From the NCBI GenBank assembly GCA_046341775.1, contig JBKDQQ010000182.1:1-63948 (forward strand): a stretch of 63,948 nucleotides of DNA, read 5' to 3'. This document shows, piece by piece, positions 40,953 through 48,844 of this stretch. This DNA is from SXXH01 sp041165735. GTDB taxonomy: Bacteria > Planctomycetota > UBA1135 > GCA-002686595. The position numbers and the translations under genes are program-made. The stretch's first letter is position 1. Every line of letters starts with the position of its first letter. Below the pieces are notes generated by a model. It worked only from the letters and a program-made list of their open reading frames with translations, was not told where the DNA came from and made no database searches.

Positions 40953-41849
40953 ATGGCTGCGACCACCGAAGACGATCCGTTCGCCAGCACGCGCATGAGC
41001 ATCGGCGCGCACCTCGAGGAGCTGCGCAAGCGCGTCTTCCGCAGCGTCCTCGTGCTGCTCGTGTGCTTCCTCGTGGCGTGGACCTTCAAGGACCGCATCA
41101 CGGGCGTCGTGATGTGGCCGTGGCGCGAGGCGGTGGGCAAGATCAACGCCGACCTCGTCGAGCGCCACGAGGCCGAGCTCGCCGCCAACCCGGGCATCGA
41201 CCGCGCGCGCTACTTCAAGAGCGCGGATCCGGCGAACCCCGACTACAAGGTGCTGCGCGAGCCCGTCGACGAGCGTCTGGCGAGCTTCGGGGTGGGGGAC
41301 TCGTTCTTCTTCGCGTTGAACGTGTCCTTGTGGTCGGCCTTCTTCCTCGGGGCGCCCTTCGTGCTGTGGCAGCTGTGGCAGTTCATCGCCGCCGGCTTGT
41401 ACGCGCACGAGAAGAAGTTCGTCTACCTGTACTTCCCGTTCAGCGTCGGACTCTTCGTGTCGGGGGTGTTGTTCTGCTACTACTTCGTCGTGTCGGTGGG
41501 GATGTACTTCCTCTCCAGCACGCTGCCGCTGGAGCAGGTGCGCCCGATGGTCGGCGTCGACCGCTACTTCGACTTCCTGTCGACGATGTGCCTGGCGATG
41601 GGCGCCGTGTTCCAGATCCCGGTGCTGATGATCTTCTTCTCGTCCATCGGCATCGTCGACCCGGGCACCTACGGCAAGTACCGCGGGCACTTCCTGATCG
41701 TGGCCTTGCTCGTCGCGGCGATCCTGACGCCCGGCCCGGACATGTACTCGCAGATGCTGATGGCCGGCCCGATGCTCCTCCTGTACGAGGTGGGCATCGT
41801 GCTCGCCAAGTGGCGCGCCAAGTCGCGGCGCCACCCCGCGCGCGCCTGA
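40953..41849 (+). CDS. tatC: Sec-independent protein translocase subunit TatC
   Basis: 298 residues with six predicted helices. The N-terminal SIGAHLEELRKRVFRSVLVL holds the signal-peptide-binding E-L-R-x-R motif. GAPFVLWQLWQFIAAGLYAHEKKF includes the conserved P-F-x-x-x-Q and W-x-F-x-x-x-G-L segments. It receives twin-arginine signal peptides in the inner membrane. It is longer than E. coli TatC (258) because of an insert after the first helix (about residues 60-100). No tatA or tatB is near. cinA starts 4 bp after. Confidence 0.95.
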   Translation: MAATTEDDPFASTRMSIGAHLEELRKRVFRSVLVLLVCFLVAWTFKDRITGVVMWPWREAVGKINADLVERHEAELAANPGIDRARYFKSADPANPDYKVLREPVDERLASFGVGDSFFFALNVSLWSAFFLGAPFVLWQLWQFIAAGLYAHEKKFVYLYFPFSVGLFVSGVLFCYYFVVSVGMYFLSSTLPLEQVRPMVGVDRYFDFLSTMCLAMGAVFQIPVLMIFFSSIGIVDPGTYGKYRGHFLIVALLVAAILTPGPDMYSQMLMAGPMLLLYEVGIVLAKWRAKSRRHPARA

Positions 41850-41853
41850 CGCC

Positions 41854-43170
41854 ATGGAAGCCGTCGTCATCGCCACCGGCGACGAGCTCGTGCGCGGCAG
41901 CCACGCCGACACGAACTCCGCGCTGGTGGCGCGCGTGCTGGCGTCCTTGTCGCTCGAGTGCCGTCGCTTCGTCGTGCTCGGCGACGACGAGGACGCGCTC
42001 GTCGAGGAGCTCTCGCGCTGCCTGGGCGAAGGCGTCGTCGCCGTCGTGGGCGGCGGGCTCGGACCCACGCTCGACGACGTGACGCGCGCGGCCTTCGCGC
42101 GCGCCTTGGCGACCACGCTCGAGCGCGACGCGACGGTCGACGCGCGCCTGCGCGACTTGTTCGCCGCGCGCGGCCGCGAGTACTCCGAGTCGAACGCGCG
42201 CCAAGCCATGTTCCCGCTCGGCGCGCGCATCCTGCGCAACGAGCGCGGCACGGCCGACGGCTTCGCCTGCGCGCGGGGCTCAGCCCTCCTCGTGGCCTTG
42301 CCCGGTCCGCCGCGCGAGTTGGAGCCGATGCTGCGCGGCGAAGTGCTCGATCTCGTGCGCGCGCACCTCGCGCGCCACGCACCCGACCTCGGCGTGGCGC
42401 TCTCGGCCGTGTTCAAGCTCTCGCGCCTGCCCGAAAGCCGCTTCGCCGACTTGTGCGGCGACTGGATGGCGCGCGGGCGCAACCCGCTGGTCGGCGTCAC
42501 CGCCTCGGCGGGCGTCCTGACGGCCACGATCCGCGCCCGCGGTCGCGACGGCGAGGAAGCAGGCGCGCTGCTCGCCGCGCAGGCCGGCGAGTTCCGTCAG
42601 CGCTTCGCCGAGTGGATCCACGCCGAGGGCGAGGTCGAGCTCGAGACCCTGCTGGTCGAGGAGTTGCGCGCGCGTCGCGCCACCCTGGCGCTGGCCGAAT
42701 CCTGCACGGGAGGCATGGTCTCCGCGCGCGTCACCCGGGTACCCGGCGCCAGCTCCGCCTTCCTGCGCGGCTGGACGACCTACTCCAACGCCGCCAAGGT
42801 CGACGACCTCGGCGTCCCGCCCGCCCTGCTCGAGGCCCACGGCGCAGTCAGCGCCGAGGTCGCCTCCGCGATGGCCGTGGGCGCCGCCCGCCGCTCGGGC
42901 GCCCGCCTGACCTTGTCGATCACCGGCATCGCCGGCCCCGACGGCGGCAGCCCCGCGAAGCCGGTGGGACTCGTGTGGATGGCGGTGTGCGTCGACGGCG
43001 TGGTGGCGGCGCACGAGCGCAGGTACCTGGCGCTGGGACGCGATCTCGTGCGCGAGTTCGCGACGAGGGATGGGTTGTGGTTGTTGTTGGAGGCGGCGAG
43101 GGGGTTGGGAAGCACGGCTCCGATGCTGGCCCCGTTCATTGTGCGCGCGGATGGCGACGGACCGGCCTGA
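41854..43170 (+). CDS. cinA: CinA: COG1058-type hydrolase fused to nicotinamide-nucleotide amidase
   Basis: 438 residues. The N-terminal molybdopterin-binding-like domain begins EAVVIATGDELVRGSHADTN and has GGGLGPTLDDVTRAA. The C-terminal PncC domain has LALAESCTGGMVSARVTRVP, SAFLRGWTTYSNAAK and SITGIAGPDGGSPAKPVG with the expected catalytic Ser/Lys region. Two-domain CinA proteins recycle oxidised and deamidated pyridine nucleotides and are often competence-induced. The length is normal for the full form. Confidence 0.94.
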   Translation: MEAVVIATGDELVRGSHADTNSALVARVLASLSLECRRFVVLGDDEDALVEELSRCLGEGVVAVVGGGLGPTLDDVTRAAFARALATTLERDATVDARLRDLFAARGREYSESNARQAMFPLGARILRNERGTADGFACARGSALLVALPGPPRELEPMLRGEVLDLVRAHLARHAPDLGVALSAVFKLSRLPESRFADLCGDWMARGRNPLVGVTASAGVLTATIRARGRDGEEAGALLAAQAGEFRQRFAEWIHAEGEVELETLLVEELRARRATLALAESCTGGMVSARVTRVPGASSAFLRGWTTYSNAAKVDDLGVPPALLEAHGAVSAEVASAMAVGAARRSGARLTLSITGIAGPDGGSPAKPVGLVWMAVCVDGVVAAHERRYLALGRDLVREFATRDGLWLLLEAARGLGSTAPMLAPFIVRADGDGPA

Positions 43171-43616
43171 CCGGGCTCATTCGAATCTTCGAACTCCTCG
43201 GCTGCCTCTTCCCCGCGTCGCCGGCGGTCGCAGATGCCATGGCGGCCGCGGATGGTCCGCGGTCCCTCGTGCCGGGGCTCGTGTGATCAGGTTGGTTGGT
43301 GCGGTTGAGTCCTCATGCAGCCGGGGGATCGGGATGCGACCAGCGCCCCGTCGCGCCGGAGCTTGCCGGAACCTCGCGACCCGCCGGTGGCGCCGTGGGC
43401 CTGGGGCTTGCAGCCCTGGCTCGGATTTCGACTCGGGGCGCGCTTTCGCCACGCACCGCCGCGCCGCCCGAGTTCGTCCAGCCCGGAGCGACGCGCAGGT
43501 CTCCCCTTCGACTGGACGACCGCCAGGCCTCGTCCTGTGGCACGCGGAGCGGAAAAATCAGGCCCCTGTCGGCGTCCGTCGGAAAACTCTCGCACAGCCA
43601 TCGGGGCCAGCATCGT
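43171..43616. other. intergenic region upstream of tRNA-Gln
   Basis: About 450 bp without a gene that I can support. Reading frames here are shadows of antisense frames. It is less GC-uniform than neighbours, with short A-rich patches (GCGGAAAAATCAGG, CGGAAAACTC). I see no clear RNA structure except the promoter at its right end. Confidence 0.4.
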
Positions 43617-43645
43617 TTGACTCGGCTCCCTCCGCACCGTATCCT
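43617..43645 (+). promoter_or_regulatory. sigma70 promoter of tRNA-Gln
   Basis: TTGACT (43617-43622) and TATCCT (43640-43645) with exactly 17 bp between. The predicted start, about 43652, is 8 nt before the mature tRNA. It is the best consensus promoter in the window and shows the housekeeping promoter type of this genome. Confidence 0.8.
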
Positions 43646-43659
43646 CTTCGCCCACGCGT

Positions 43660-43734
43660 TTCCCGGTGGTGTAATCGGTAGCACAACAGGTTTTGGTCCT
43701 GTTAGTTCTGGTTCGAGTCCAGCCCGGGAAACCA
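43660..43734 (+). tRNA. tRNA-Gln (anticodon TTG), CCA encoded
   Basis: The acceptor stem TTCCCGG pairs with CCGGGAA (7 bp). The D-stem is GTGT/GCAC, and the anticodon stem ACAGG/CCTGT closes the loop TTTTGGT with anticodon TTG. The T-arm has CTGG/CCAG around TTCGAGT with one mismatched outer pair. Discriminator A (43731) and an encoded CCA (43732-43734) follow. It is a single-gene unit with its own promoter and hairpin terminator. Confidence 0.95.
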
Positions 43735-43738
43735 CTCT

Positions 43739-43789
43739 GCAGGCTGATGCGCGCGCCCTCGACGGCGCCGCGTCGGCCTGCGAGCGTTT
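43739..43789 (+). terminator. long hairpin terminator after tRNA-Gln
   Basis: GCAGGCTGATGCG (43739-43751) pairs over 13 bp, with two G-T pairs, with CGCGTCGGCCTGC (43769-43781). An inner 5-bp GCGCC/GGCGC stem extends it. GAGCGTTTCC follows, so the T-run is only three. It starts 4 nt after the tRNA CCA. Confidence 0.7.
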
Positions 43790-43895
43790 CCTGGCCCCTC
43801 CGATGGATGGCGGCCGCTGGTTGTGATCGGCCAGGAGCGCCGATCGGTGAACGACCGGCGACGGGACTGGATCGGTCGCCTGCGTCGGGTCGTGC

Positions 43896-43916
43896 GGGTG
43901 GTGGGTTGTGGGTGGG
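43896..43916 (+). other. G-quadruplex-capable sequence
   Basis: Four GGG runs separated by loops of 4, 4 and 1 nt on the plus (coding) strand, about 77 nt before the start of the next gene. This fits the standard G3 quadruplex pattern and could act in the RNA leader of that gene. Confidence 0.5.
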
Positions 43917-43992
43917 TGGCGTCTTGCGCCAAGCTCTGTCGCGGGCGGTGGCGGGCGGGCAGGTGCCGGGCCCGGATGTCGTCCAAGCGTCC

Positions 43993-44733
43993 ATGAAGCG
44001 CACCTCGCCCATGAAGAAGTTCTCCGCGTTCATCGCGTGCCTGTTCGCCTTCCTCGCTCCCTGCGCGTCCGCCCAAGGCCTGGCGCAGTTGATGGTCAAG
44101 GGCGAGGTCGTGGAGCCCGCGGGCGGCTGGTGCGAGATCGTCGCGGTCGCGCAGGAAGCGCGGGCCGAGCCGCGCACCATGACGCTCGCCTTCCTCGCGG
44201 CGCGCGGCACCAGCGCCGCCGACCTCGTGGCGTTGTGCGCTGCGCGCCTCGAAGCGGCGGGGATCCAAGCGATCCGCGCCCCGCTGGCGAGCGCGGCGAG
44301 CGCGACGCCCGGAGCGGCGCAGGCGCCCAGCACGTTGTTCATCGAGCGCTGCGCGCGCCTCGAAGTGCGCCTGCCGCTCGGTCTCTCGTCGAGCCTCGCC
44401 GTGTCCGAGGCGGCGCCGCGCACGGTCAAGCTCGTGCCTGCGGCGGGGACCACCGGCAGCTTGCATGTCCACGCCTTGCGTCGTGATCGCCTCGACGGTG
44501 CCGTCGCCGGCGTGTCCTTCCAAGTCGCCTTCAACGAGAAGTCCGGCAAGGACGACCTCGCCACGGCGCTGGCCGCCGCGGCCATCGACAAGGGGTGGCG
44601 CGGCGAAGTCGTGGGCCGCGAAGCATGGACGCCGGGAGCGATGCTCGACGGTTCGCAACTCTTGGGAGCGAGCTTCGAACTCCTCGGCGGGCCCGGCGCG
44701 ACGCTCGAGATCGCGCTCGCGCCGCGCGAATAG
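43993..44733 (+). CDS. secreted protein of unknown function
   Basis: 246 residues; an in-frame ATG at 44011 gives 240 and also a good signal peptide (MKKFSAFIACLFAFLAPCASA). I do not recognise a family. The mature part is beta-rich, without cysteine clusters or repeats; segments such as MTLAFLAARGTSAADLVALC and DLATALAAAAIDKGWRG suggest two alpha/beta subdomains of about 100 residues. No Shine-Dalgarno is obvious. It is convergent with the sulfatase-like gene that ends 21 bp away and shares no operon partner. Confidence 0.7.
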   Translation: MKRTSPMKKFSAFIACLFAFLAPCASAQGLAQLMVKGEVVEPAGGWCEIVAVAQEARAEPRTMTLAFLAARGTSAADLVALCAARLEAAGIQAIRAPLASAASATPGAAQAPSTLFIERCARLEVRLPLGLSSSLAVSEAAPRTVKLVPAAGTTGSLHVHALRRDRLDGAVAGVSFQVAFNEKSGKDDLATALAAAAIDKGWRGEVVGREAWTPGAMLDGSQLLGASFELLGGPGATLEIALAPRE

Positions 44734-44754
44734 GCCGCGCGTCGTCGACGAGCC

Positions 44755-46266
44755 TTAGTATCCCAGCGCCTCTAGCGCGCGCAGCGCCGCCGGATCGCGA
44801 CGGCGCAACGCCTCCCGGCGCCGCTCCAACTCCGCGTCCAGCCCGGCGAGTCCAGCGTCCCTCGCGGTCCATTCCGAAAGGAGCGCGCGCAACTCCGCCA
44901 GCGGCGCGTCCGCGGGCGGCGCGGAGAGCAGATCGCGCTCGCAGGCGGGGTCCTGCCGCAGGTCGTGCAGCGACTCGTCGACGAGCCGCAAGCGTCCCGC
45001 TTCGTCGCGCGCGAGACGCCGTTCGAGGCGCCATGGGTGCAGGCGCGCGACCTTGTGCTGCACCGCTCCCGCCAAGCCCGTGCGCTCGACCTTCTCGGCG
45101 TAGATCGGGCGCGCGGGCACCGCGCCATCGCACCAGTCCCGCGCCACGGACGCGCCTCCGTCGAGCCGCGCCTCGGCGCCGCGCGCGCCCGCGAGCGCGG
45201 GCAGCCCGAGCCATTCGAGCAAGGTAGGAGCCAGGTCCGAGAGCGCCGCTTCGCCGCTCGCGGCGTTCGTCGCGAAGCGCCAGGGCGAAGCGGCGGGGAG
45301 CTTGGCGACGAGCGGCACGCGCAGGGTCGCCTCCGAGGCGTTGCGTCCGTGCTCGAACCAGTAGTCGTCCTCGCCGAAGCTCTCGCCATGGTCGGCGGTG
45401 ACGAGCACGAGCGTGTCGTCCCACGCGCCGCGCGCCCTCAACGCGTCGAACAAGCGCGCCAGTTGCGCGTCGACGTGCCGCACTTCGCCATCGTGCAGAG
45501 CCTCGACCAGCGCGGCGTCGATGCGCCCGTCCGCGTCCCGCGACTCGGGCGGCGCGTTGTACTCCGCCACGTGGCGGCGGGGGTGGGCCGGATCGCGCGG
45601 CGCGATCCAACGCGGCGTCGCGGGGCTGCGGCGCTCTTCCGCCGGCGGCTCGTAGGCGCCGTGCGGATCCATCAGGTGCAACCACAGGAACCACGGTTCC
45701 CCATCCTCGGCCAGCCGGCTGCGCGGCCCGCCGTCCTGCGCGCGCGGTCCGAGTCCCAAGGCGTGCAGCGCTCCGTCGACGAGCGAGGTGGCCGTGCGTT
45801 GCGGAGCGTCGTGCGGCGGCACGCCCGTGGCCTGCGGCAGGTCCTCGACCCACAGGTCGAACCCCCGCGCGAGTCCCGAGTGCTCGTCCTTGAGCACCCA
45901 GTTGCCGACGATGGCGCCCGTGCGCCAACCGTTCCTGCGCAGCGCCTCCTGCAGCAGCGGCACGTCGCCGGCGAGGGGCGAGCCCAGATCGCGCACGCCA
46001 TGCGCGTGGGGCTGGAGCCCCGACAGGAGCGTCGCGATCGAAGGCGTGGTCTTGGCGCGCGGCGCGACCGCGCAGTCGAGGCGCGAGCCCTCGGCCGCGA
46101 CGCGCATGAGGCCCGGCATCTCGCGCTCCAGCCGGTCGGCGCGCAAGGTGTCGATCGTCACGAGCAGCACATTGGGCCGCCGCGGCGTCCGACCGCAGCC
46201 GACTCCGAGCACGAGCCCGGTCGCGAGCGCCGCGCACGCGAGCAGGATGGCCGCGCGCGGCGTCAT
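44755..46266 (-). CDS. sulfatase-like alkaline-phosphatase-superfamily lipoprotein
   Basis: 503 residues with a lipoprotein signal (LATGLVLGVGCG). LLVTIDTLRADRL holds the first metal Asp, TTPSIATLLSGLQPHAHGV the nucleophile region and LVTADHGESFGEDDYWFEHG the second metal site. The nucleophile position is Thr rather than the Cys/Ser needed for formylglycine, so phosphodiester or phosphonate hydrolysis is as likely as sulfate removal. The start overlaps the upstream lipoate-ligase gene by 4 bp. Confidence 0.83.
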   Translation of the reverse strand: MTPRAAILLACAALATGLVLGVGCGRTPRRPNVLLVTIDTLRADRLEREMPGLMRVAAEGSRLDCAVAPRAKTTPSIATLLSGLQPHAHGVRDLGSPLAGDVPLLQEALRRNGWRTGAIVGNWVLKDEHSGLARGFDLWVEDLPQATGVPPHDAPQRTATSLVDGALHALGLGPRAQDGGPRSRLAEDGEPWFLWLHLMDPHGAYEPPAEERRSPATPRWIAPRDPAHPRRHVAEYNAPPESRDADGRIDAALVEALHDGEVRHVDAQLARLFDALRARGAWDDTLVLVTADHGESFGEDDYWFEHGRNASEATLRVPLVAKLPAASPWRFATNAASGEAALSDLAPTLLEWLGLPALAGARGAEARLDGGASVARDWCDGAVPARPIYAEKVERTGLAGAVQHKVARLHPWRLERRLARDEAGRLRLVDESLHDLRQDPACERDLLSAPPADAPLAELRALLSEWTARDAGLAGLDAELERRREALRRRDPAALRALEALGY

Positions 46267-46985
46267 CGTTCGCGCGCCTCCACGTGCTCGCGCGAAGCGC
46301 TCTTCTTGCCCAGGCGCTCGGCGAGCCCGGCCTCCGCGTCGGTCGGTTCGTCGCGCACGAAGCGCAGCTCGAAGGCCTGCTCCAGCGCCGGCAGCAGCAC
46401 CTGCGCCAATTCGCGCGCATCGGCGAGCGGCAGCGAGGCCACGCCCTCGTCCAGCGCGCTCGCGCCGAGCTTGATCGATCCGTGGTGCAGCACGCGCCCT
46501 TGCGTCCTGCGCTGCGCGGATCCGAGGCCCTTGCGCCCATCCCAGCACAGGTCGAGCGGGGTCGACGCGTGGAAGCACATGCCCGTGCCTTCGCGCTCGG
46601 AGAGGAGGCGCGCCTCTCCGCGCAGGCTCGCCGCCACGCCGAGCCGCGCGAGTCCGGCCGCCACGGCGGCGTGCACGAGCTCGTAGCTGCGCGCCAACGG
46701 GCGCTTGTACAGCGGATCGGACAAGGGCGCGACCAGCGCGAAGGTCAGCTCATGCACGTGGTGGATCGCGCCGCCGCCGGTGGCGCGGCGCACGATGGCG
46801 CCCGCCATGGCGCGCGCGGGGATGTCCGACGGCTTCTGGAAGTGGCCCAGCGACAAGGTGTCGGGGGCCCAGGTGTAGAAGCGCAGGATCGGCGCGTCGC
46901 CGCCCTGCGCCAGCAAGGCCTCGTCGAGGCCCATCGCGAGCACCGGACCGGCATCCCATGTCTCGAGCAGGCGCGCCTTGCGCAT
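46263..46985 (-). CDS. lipoate-protein ligase/transferase family protein
   Basis: 240 residues. AIVRRATGGGAIHHVHELTF is the R-R-x-T/S-G-G-G-A/T-V-x-H motif of LplA/LipM/BirA enzymes, and LHHGSIKL contains the expected catalytic lysine. The length fits single-domain LplA-like or LipM-like octanoyl/lipoyl transferases. GcvH, a protein that needs lipoylation, is encoded about 7 kb away on the same strand, so it is a likely client. TAGGCT ends 6 nt before the ATG. Confidence 0.85.
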   Translation of the reverse strand: MRKARLLETWDAGPVLAMGLDEALLAQGGDAPILRFYTWAPDTLSLGHFQKPSDIPARAMAGAIVRRATGGGAIHHVHELTFALVAPLSDPLYKRPLARSYELVHAAVAAGLARLGVAASLRGEARLLSEREGTGMCFHASTPLDLCWDGRKGLGSAQRRTQGRVLHHGSIKLGASALDEGVASLPLADARELAQVLLPALEQAFELRFVRDEPTDAEAGLAERLGKKSASREHVEARER

Positions 46986-46991
46986 GCCTAG

Positions 46992-46997
46992 AGCCTA
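46992..46997 (-). promoter_or_regulatory. -10 hexamer TAGGCT 6 nt before the lipoate ligase gene
   Basis: On the minus strand TAGGCT is followed by CTAGGC and the ATG at 46985. No ribosome binding site fits in between. This predicts leaderless transcription. Confidence 0.4.
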
Positions 46998-47062
46998 GCT
47001 CGTCCCCGCGCCGCGACCCAGCCGGGCGGGAAGGTCCCGCGCTCCCGGGCGACGGGCGTCGT

Positions 47063-47737
47063 TCATTCGCGCGCCCAAGGGGCGGCGCAGGCCCACGACC
47101 ACGAGAGGCCGAGGAACCACTCGTCGTCCTGCTGGGCCAGCACGAGGCCCAGCACATGTTCGTCGAAGGAACGCTCGACGACGTGGTGCAGGTTCTCGCC
47201 GTCCCACATGTGCAGGCTGCTCCATTCCTCGCCGTAGCGGATCGACAATCCGCCGATGGCGTGGAGCTCGTCCTCGGCCTCGCTCCAGGCCACTCCGGCG
47301 TACGGCGCGACGGGCAGGCCGCTCCACGCCTCGAGGTCCTTCGCCAACGTCGCGTACCAGCTGCTGCCGTCCTCCGTGCCGATCCTGTCGCTGGAGGTGC
47401 CGACGACCAGCGCGGGGCGCAACTCGCCTTCGTCGACGACGCGCCAGTTCGCGAGCGGGTTGAGCTCCTCCGCCACCGGATTCCACTCGATCCCGAGGCT
47501 GAACGCGTTCGTCCATTGGTAGACGAGCGTGCCGCGCAAGCGCGCGCGTTCCGCCTCGATGCCCGGGATCGCCCGCGCGCCGAGCACGAAGTAGCCGTCC
47601 TCCTGCCCCGTCCCACGGACGGTGCGACCCTCGCCGGGTCAAACAGGTCACGAGGGCGTGCGCGACGCCGGCCGTTCGTCCTGCAGGTTCGTGGCGGCGG
47701 GCGCCAAGGCGAGCAGCAGCAAGGCGGTCGTGCCCAT
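47063..47737 (-). pseudogene. exported, barrel-like protein interrupted by frame disruption
   Basis: The minus strand begins with a clean signal peptide (MGTTALLLLALAPAATNLQD), then stops at two in-frame TGAs (47648-47650 and 47639-47641). The same frame reopens downstream as GQEDGYFVLGARAIPGIEAE and runs to 47063. Between, a second frame reads RDLFDPARVAPSVGRG, which joins the two parts naturally. Two compensating indels about 50-60 bp apart would restore one protein of about 225 residues. The mature part has alternating strand patterns (SLGIEWNPV, EWFLGLSWSWACA). It is either a pseudogene or a sequence error. Confidence 0.6.
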
Positions 47738-47746
47738 GGTGGTCCG

Positions 47747-47752
47747 ACTCTA
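47747..47752 (-). promoter_or_regulatory. -10 hexamer TAGAGT 9 nt before the broken gene
   Basis: On the minus strand TAGAGT is followed by 9 nt and the ATG at 47737. The same hexamer lies 11 nt before the sulfotransferase-like gene, so the broken gene kept its promoter. Confidence 0.4.
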
Positions 47753-47759
47753 GCGCGCC

Positions 47760-48806
47760 TCAGTAGCCCTCGCCATCGGCGGCGGGTTGGATCGTGCCGC
47801 GGTGCAGCCGCAGGAGCAGGAAGAGCCACGCCAAGGCGATGGGGAAGGCGAGCGACCACCAGACGAGGCCCGTGCGCAAGCCCTCGGCCGGCGTGGCCGA
47901 GTTGATCGCGGTCAACGACCAGCTGGCCGACAGCGTCGAGTGCAGCATCGTCGGCCAGGCGGCGGCGGCGGTGGCCGCGAGCAGCGCCACGAGGAAGCCG
48001 GCGGAGGTAAGGAAGGCCAGTCCCGCGCGGCCGCGCCGCGCCAGCAGGAACGAGGCTCCGAAGCTCGCGATCGCCACGAGTCCGAGCGTCAGCGACAGGG
48101 GACGCGACCACGCCGTCGCCATCAGCTCGGGCCGCAGGTGCTGCGTCGCGATGCCGCAGGCGAGCCACAAGAGCGCCGCGGCGATCCACGCGCGGCCCGC
48201 GAAGCGCGCCGCGCGCGCGCGGACCGGCTCCGCCGCCTTGTGCGCCAGCCACAGCGCGCCGTGGTGCGCCAAGGAGACGAGCGCCATCGCGCCCACCAGC
48301 ACCGTGTACCAATCGAGCACGCCGGAGGCGCCGCGCGCGTCGAAGTCCCCGAACAGCCCCAGCGAGAACTGCCCGCTGGCGTCGATCGGGAATCCGCGCA
48401 GCACATTGCCCAGCGCGACGCCGAAGAGCAGCGGCAGCAGCATGCTCGAGACCGAGAAGAGCACGTCGAAGAACGCGCGCCATTCGCGGCCCGCGACGTG
48501 CGAGCGCACTTCGAGCGACAAGCCGCGCACGACCAGGCACCAGGTGATCAGGAACACCGCCATGTACAAGCCCGCGAAGGCGGTCGCGAGCACGGCCGGG
48601 AAGGCGAGGAACAGCGCGCCGCCCAGGGCGAGCAGCCAGACCTCGTTGCCGTCCCAGAAGGGACCGATGGCGGCGAGGACCGAACGGCGTTCGCGCTCCT
48701 CGCGCGCCACGACGAGGTGCAAGGCGCCCGCGCCCAGGTCGAAGCCGTCGAGCACCACCCACAGGGCGGCCATCACCGACACGATGCCGAACCAGATCAT
48801 CTCCAT
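47760..48806 (-). CDS. cydB: cytochrome bd oxidase subunit II
   Basis: 348 residues with about eight or nine helices. WFGIVSVMAALWVVLDGFDLGAGALH is the conserved first helix, and AIGPFWDGNEVWLLALGGALFLAFP is a CydB signature. It forms the quinol:O2 oxidoreductase with CydA in the inner membrane, giving high-affinity oxygen reduction without proton pumping. AAAAGGAG 8 nt before the ATG is a good ribosome binding site. The gene follows cydA by 38 bp. Confidence 0.94.
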   Translation of the reverse strand: MEMIWFGIVSVMAALWVVLDGFDLGAGALHLVVAREERERRSVLAAIGPFWDGNEVWLLALGGALFLAFPAVLATAFAGLYMAVFLITWCLVVRGLSLEVRSHVAGREWRAFFDVLFSVSSMLLPLLFGVALGNVLRGFPIDASGQFSLGLFGDFDARGASGVLDWYTVLVGAMALVSLAHHGALWLAHKAAEPVRARAARFAGRAWIAAALLWLACGIATQHLRPELMATAWSRPLSLTLGLVAIASFGASFLLARRGRAGLAFLTSAGFLVALLAATAAAAWPTMLHSTLSASWSLTAINSATPAEGLRTGLVWWSLAFPIALAWLFLLLRLHRGTIQPAADGEGY

Positions 48807-48814
48807 CAGGTCGT

Positions 48815-48822
48815 CTCCTTTT
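48815..48822 (-). promoter_or_regulatory. cydB: Shine-Dalgarno AAAAGGAG for cydB
   Basis: AAAAGGAG lies 8 nt before the ATG at 48806 on the minus strand. It fixes the start of cydB and contrasts with the Shine-Dalgarno-less genes elsewhere. Confidence 0.65.
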
Positions 48823-48844
48823 GGCGCGGCGATGCGCGCCTTGG

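Noticed and set aside
43171..43616. A structured RNA or small gene in the gap before tRNA-Gln
   Set aside because: Reading frames lack family motifs and starts with ribosome binding sites, and I could not find a convincing long-range stem.
43313..43735. A minus-strand reading frame over tRNA-Gln beginning MVSRAGLEPE
   Set aside because: This is the well-known false ORF that arises antisense to tRNA T-arm and acceptor sequence; the tRNA fold is clear on the other strand.
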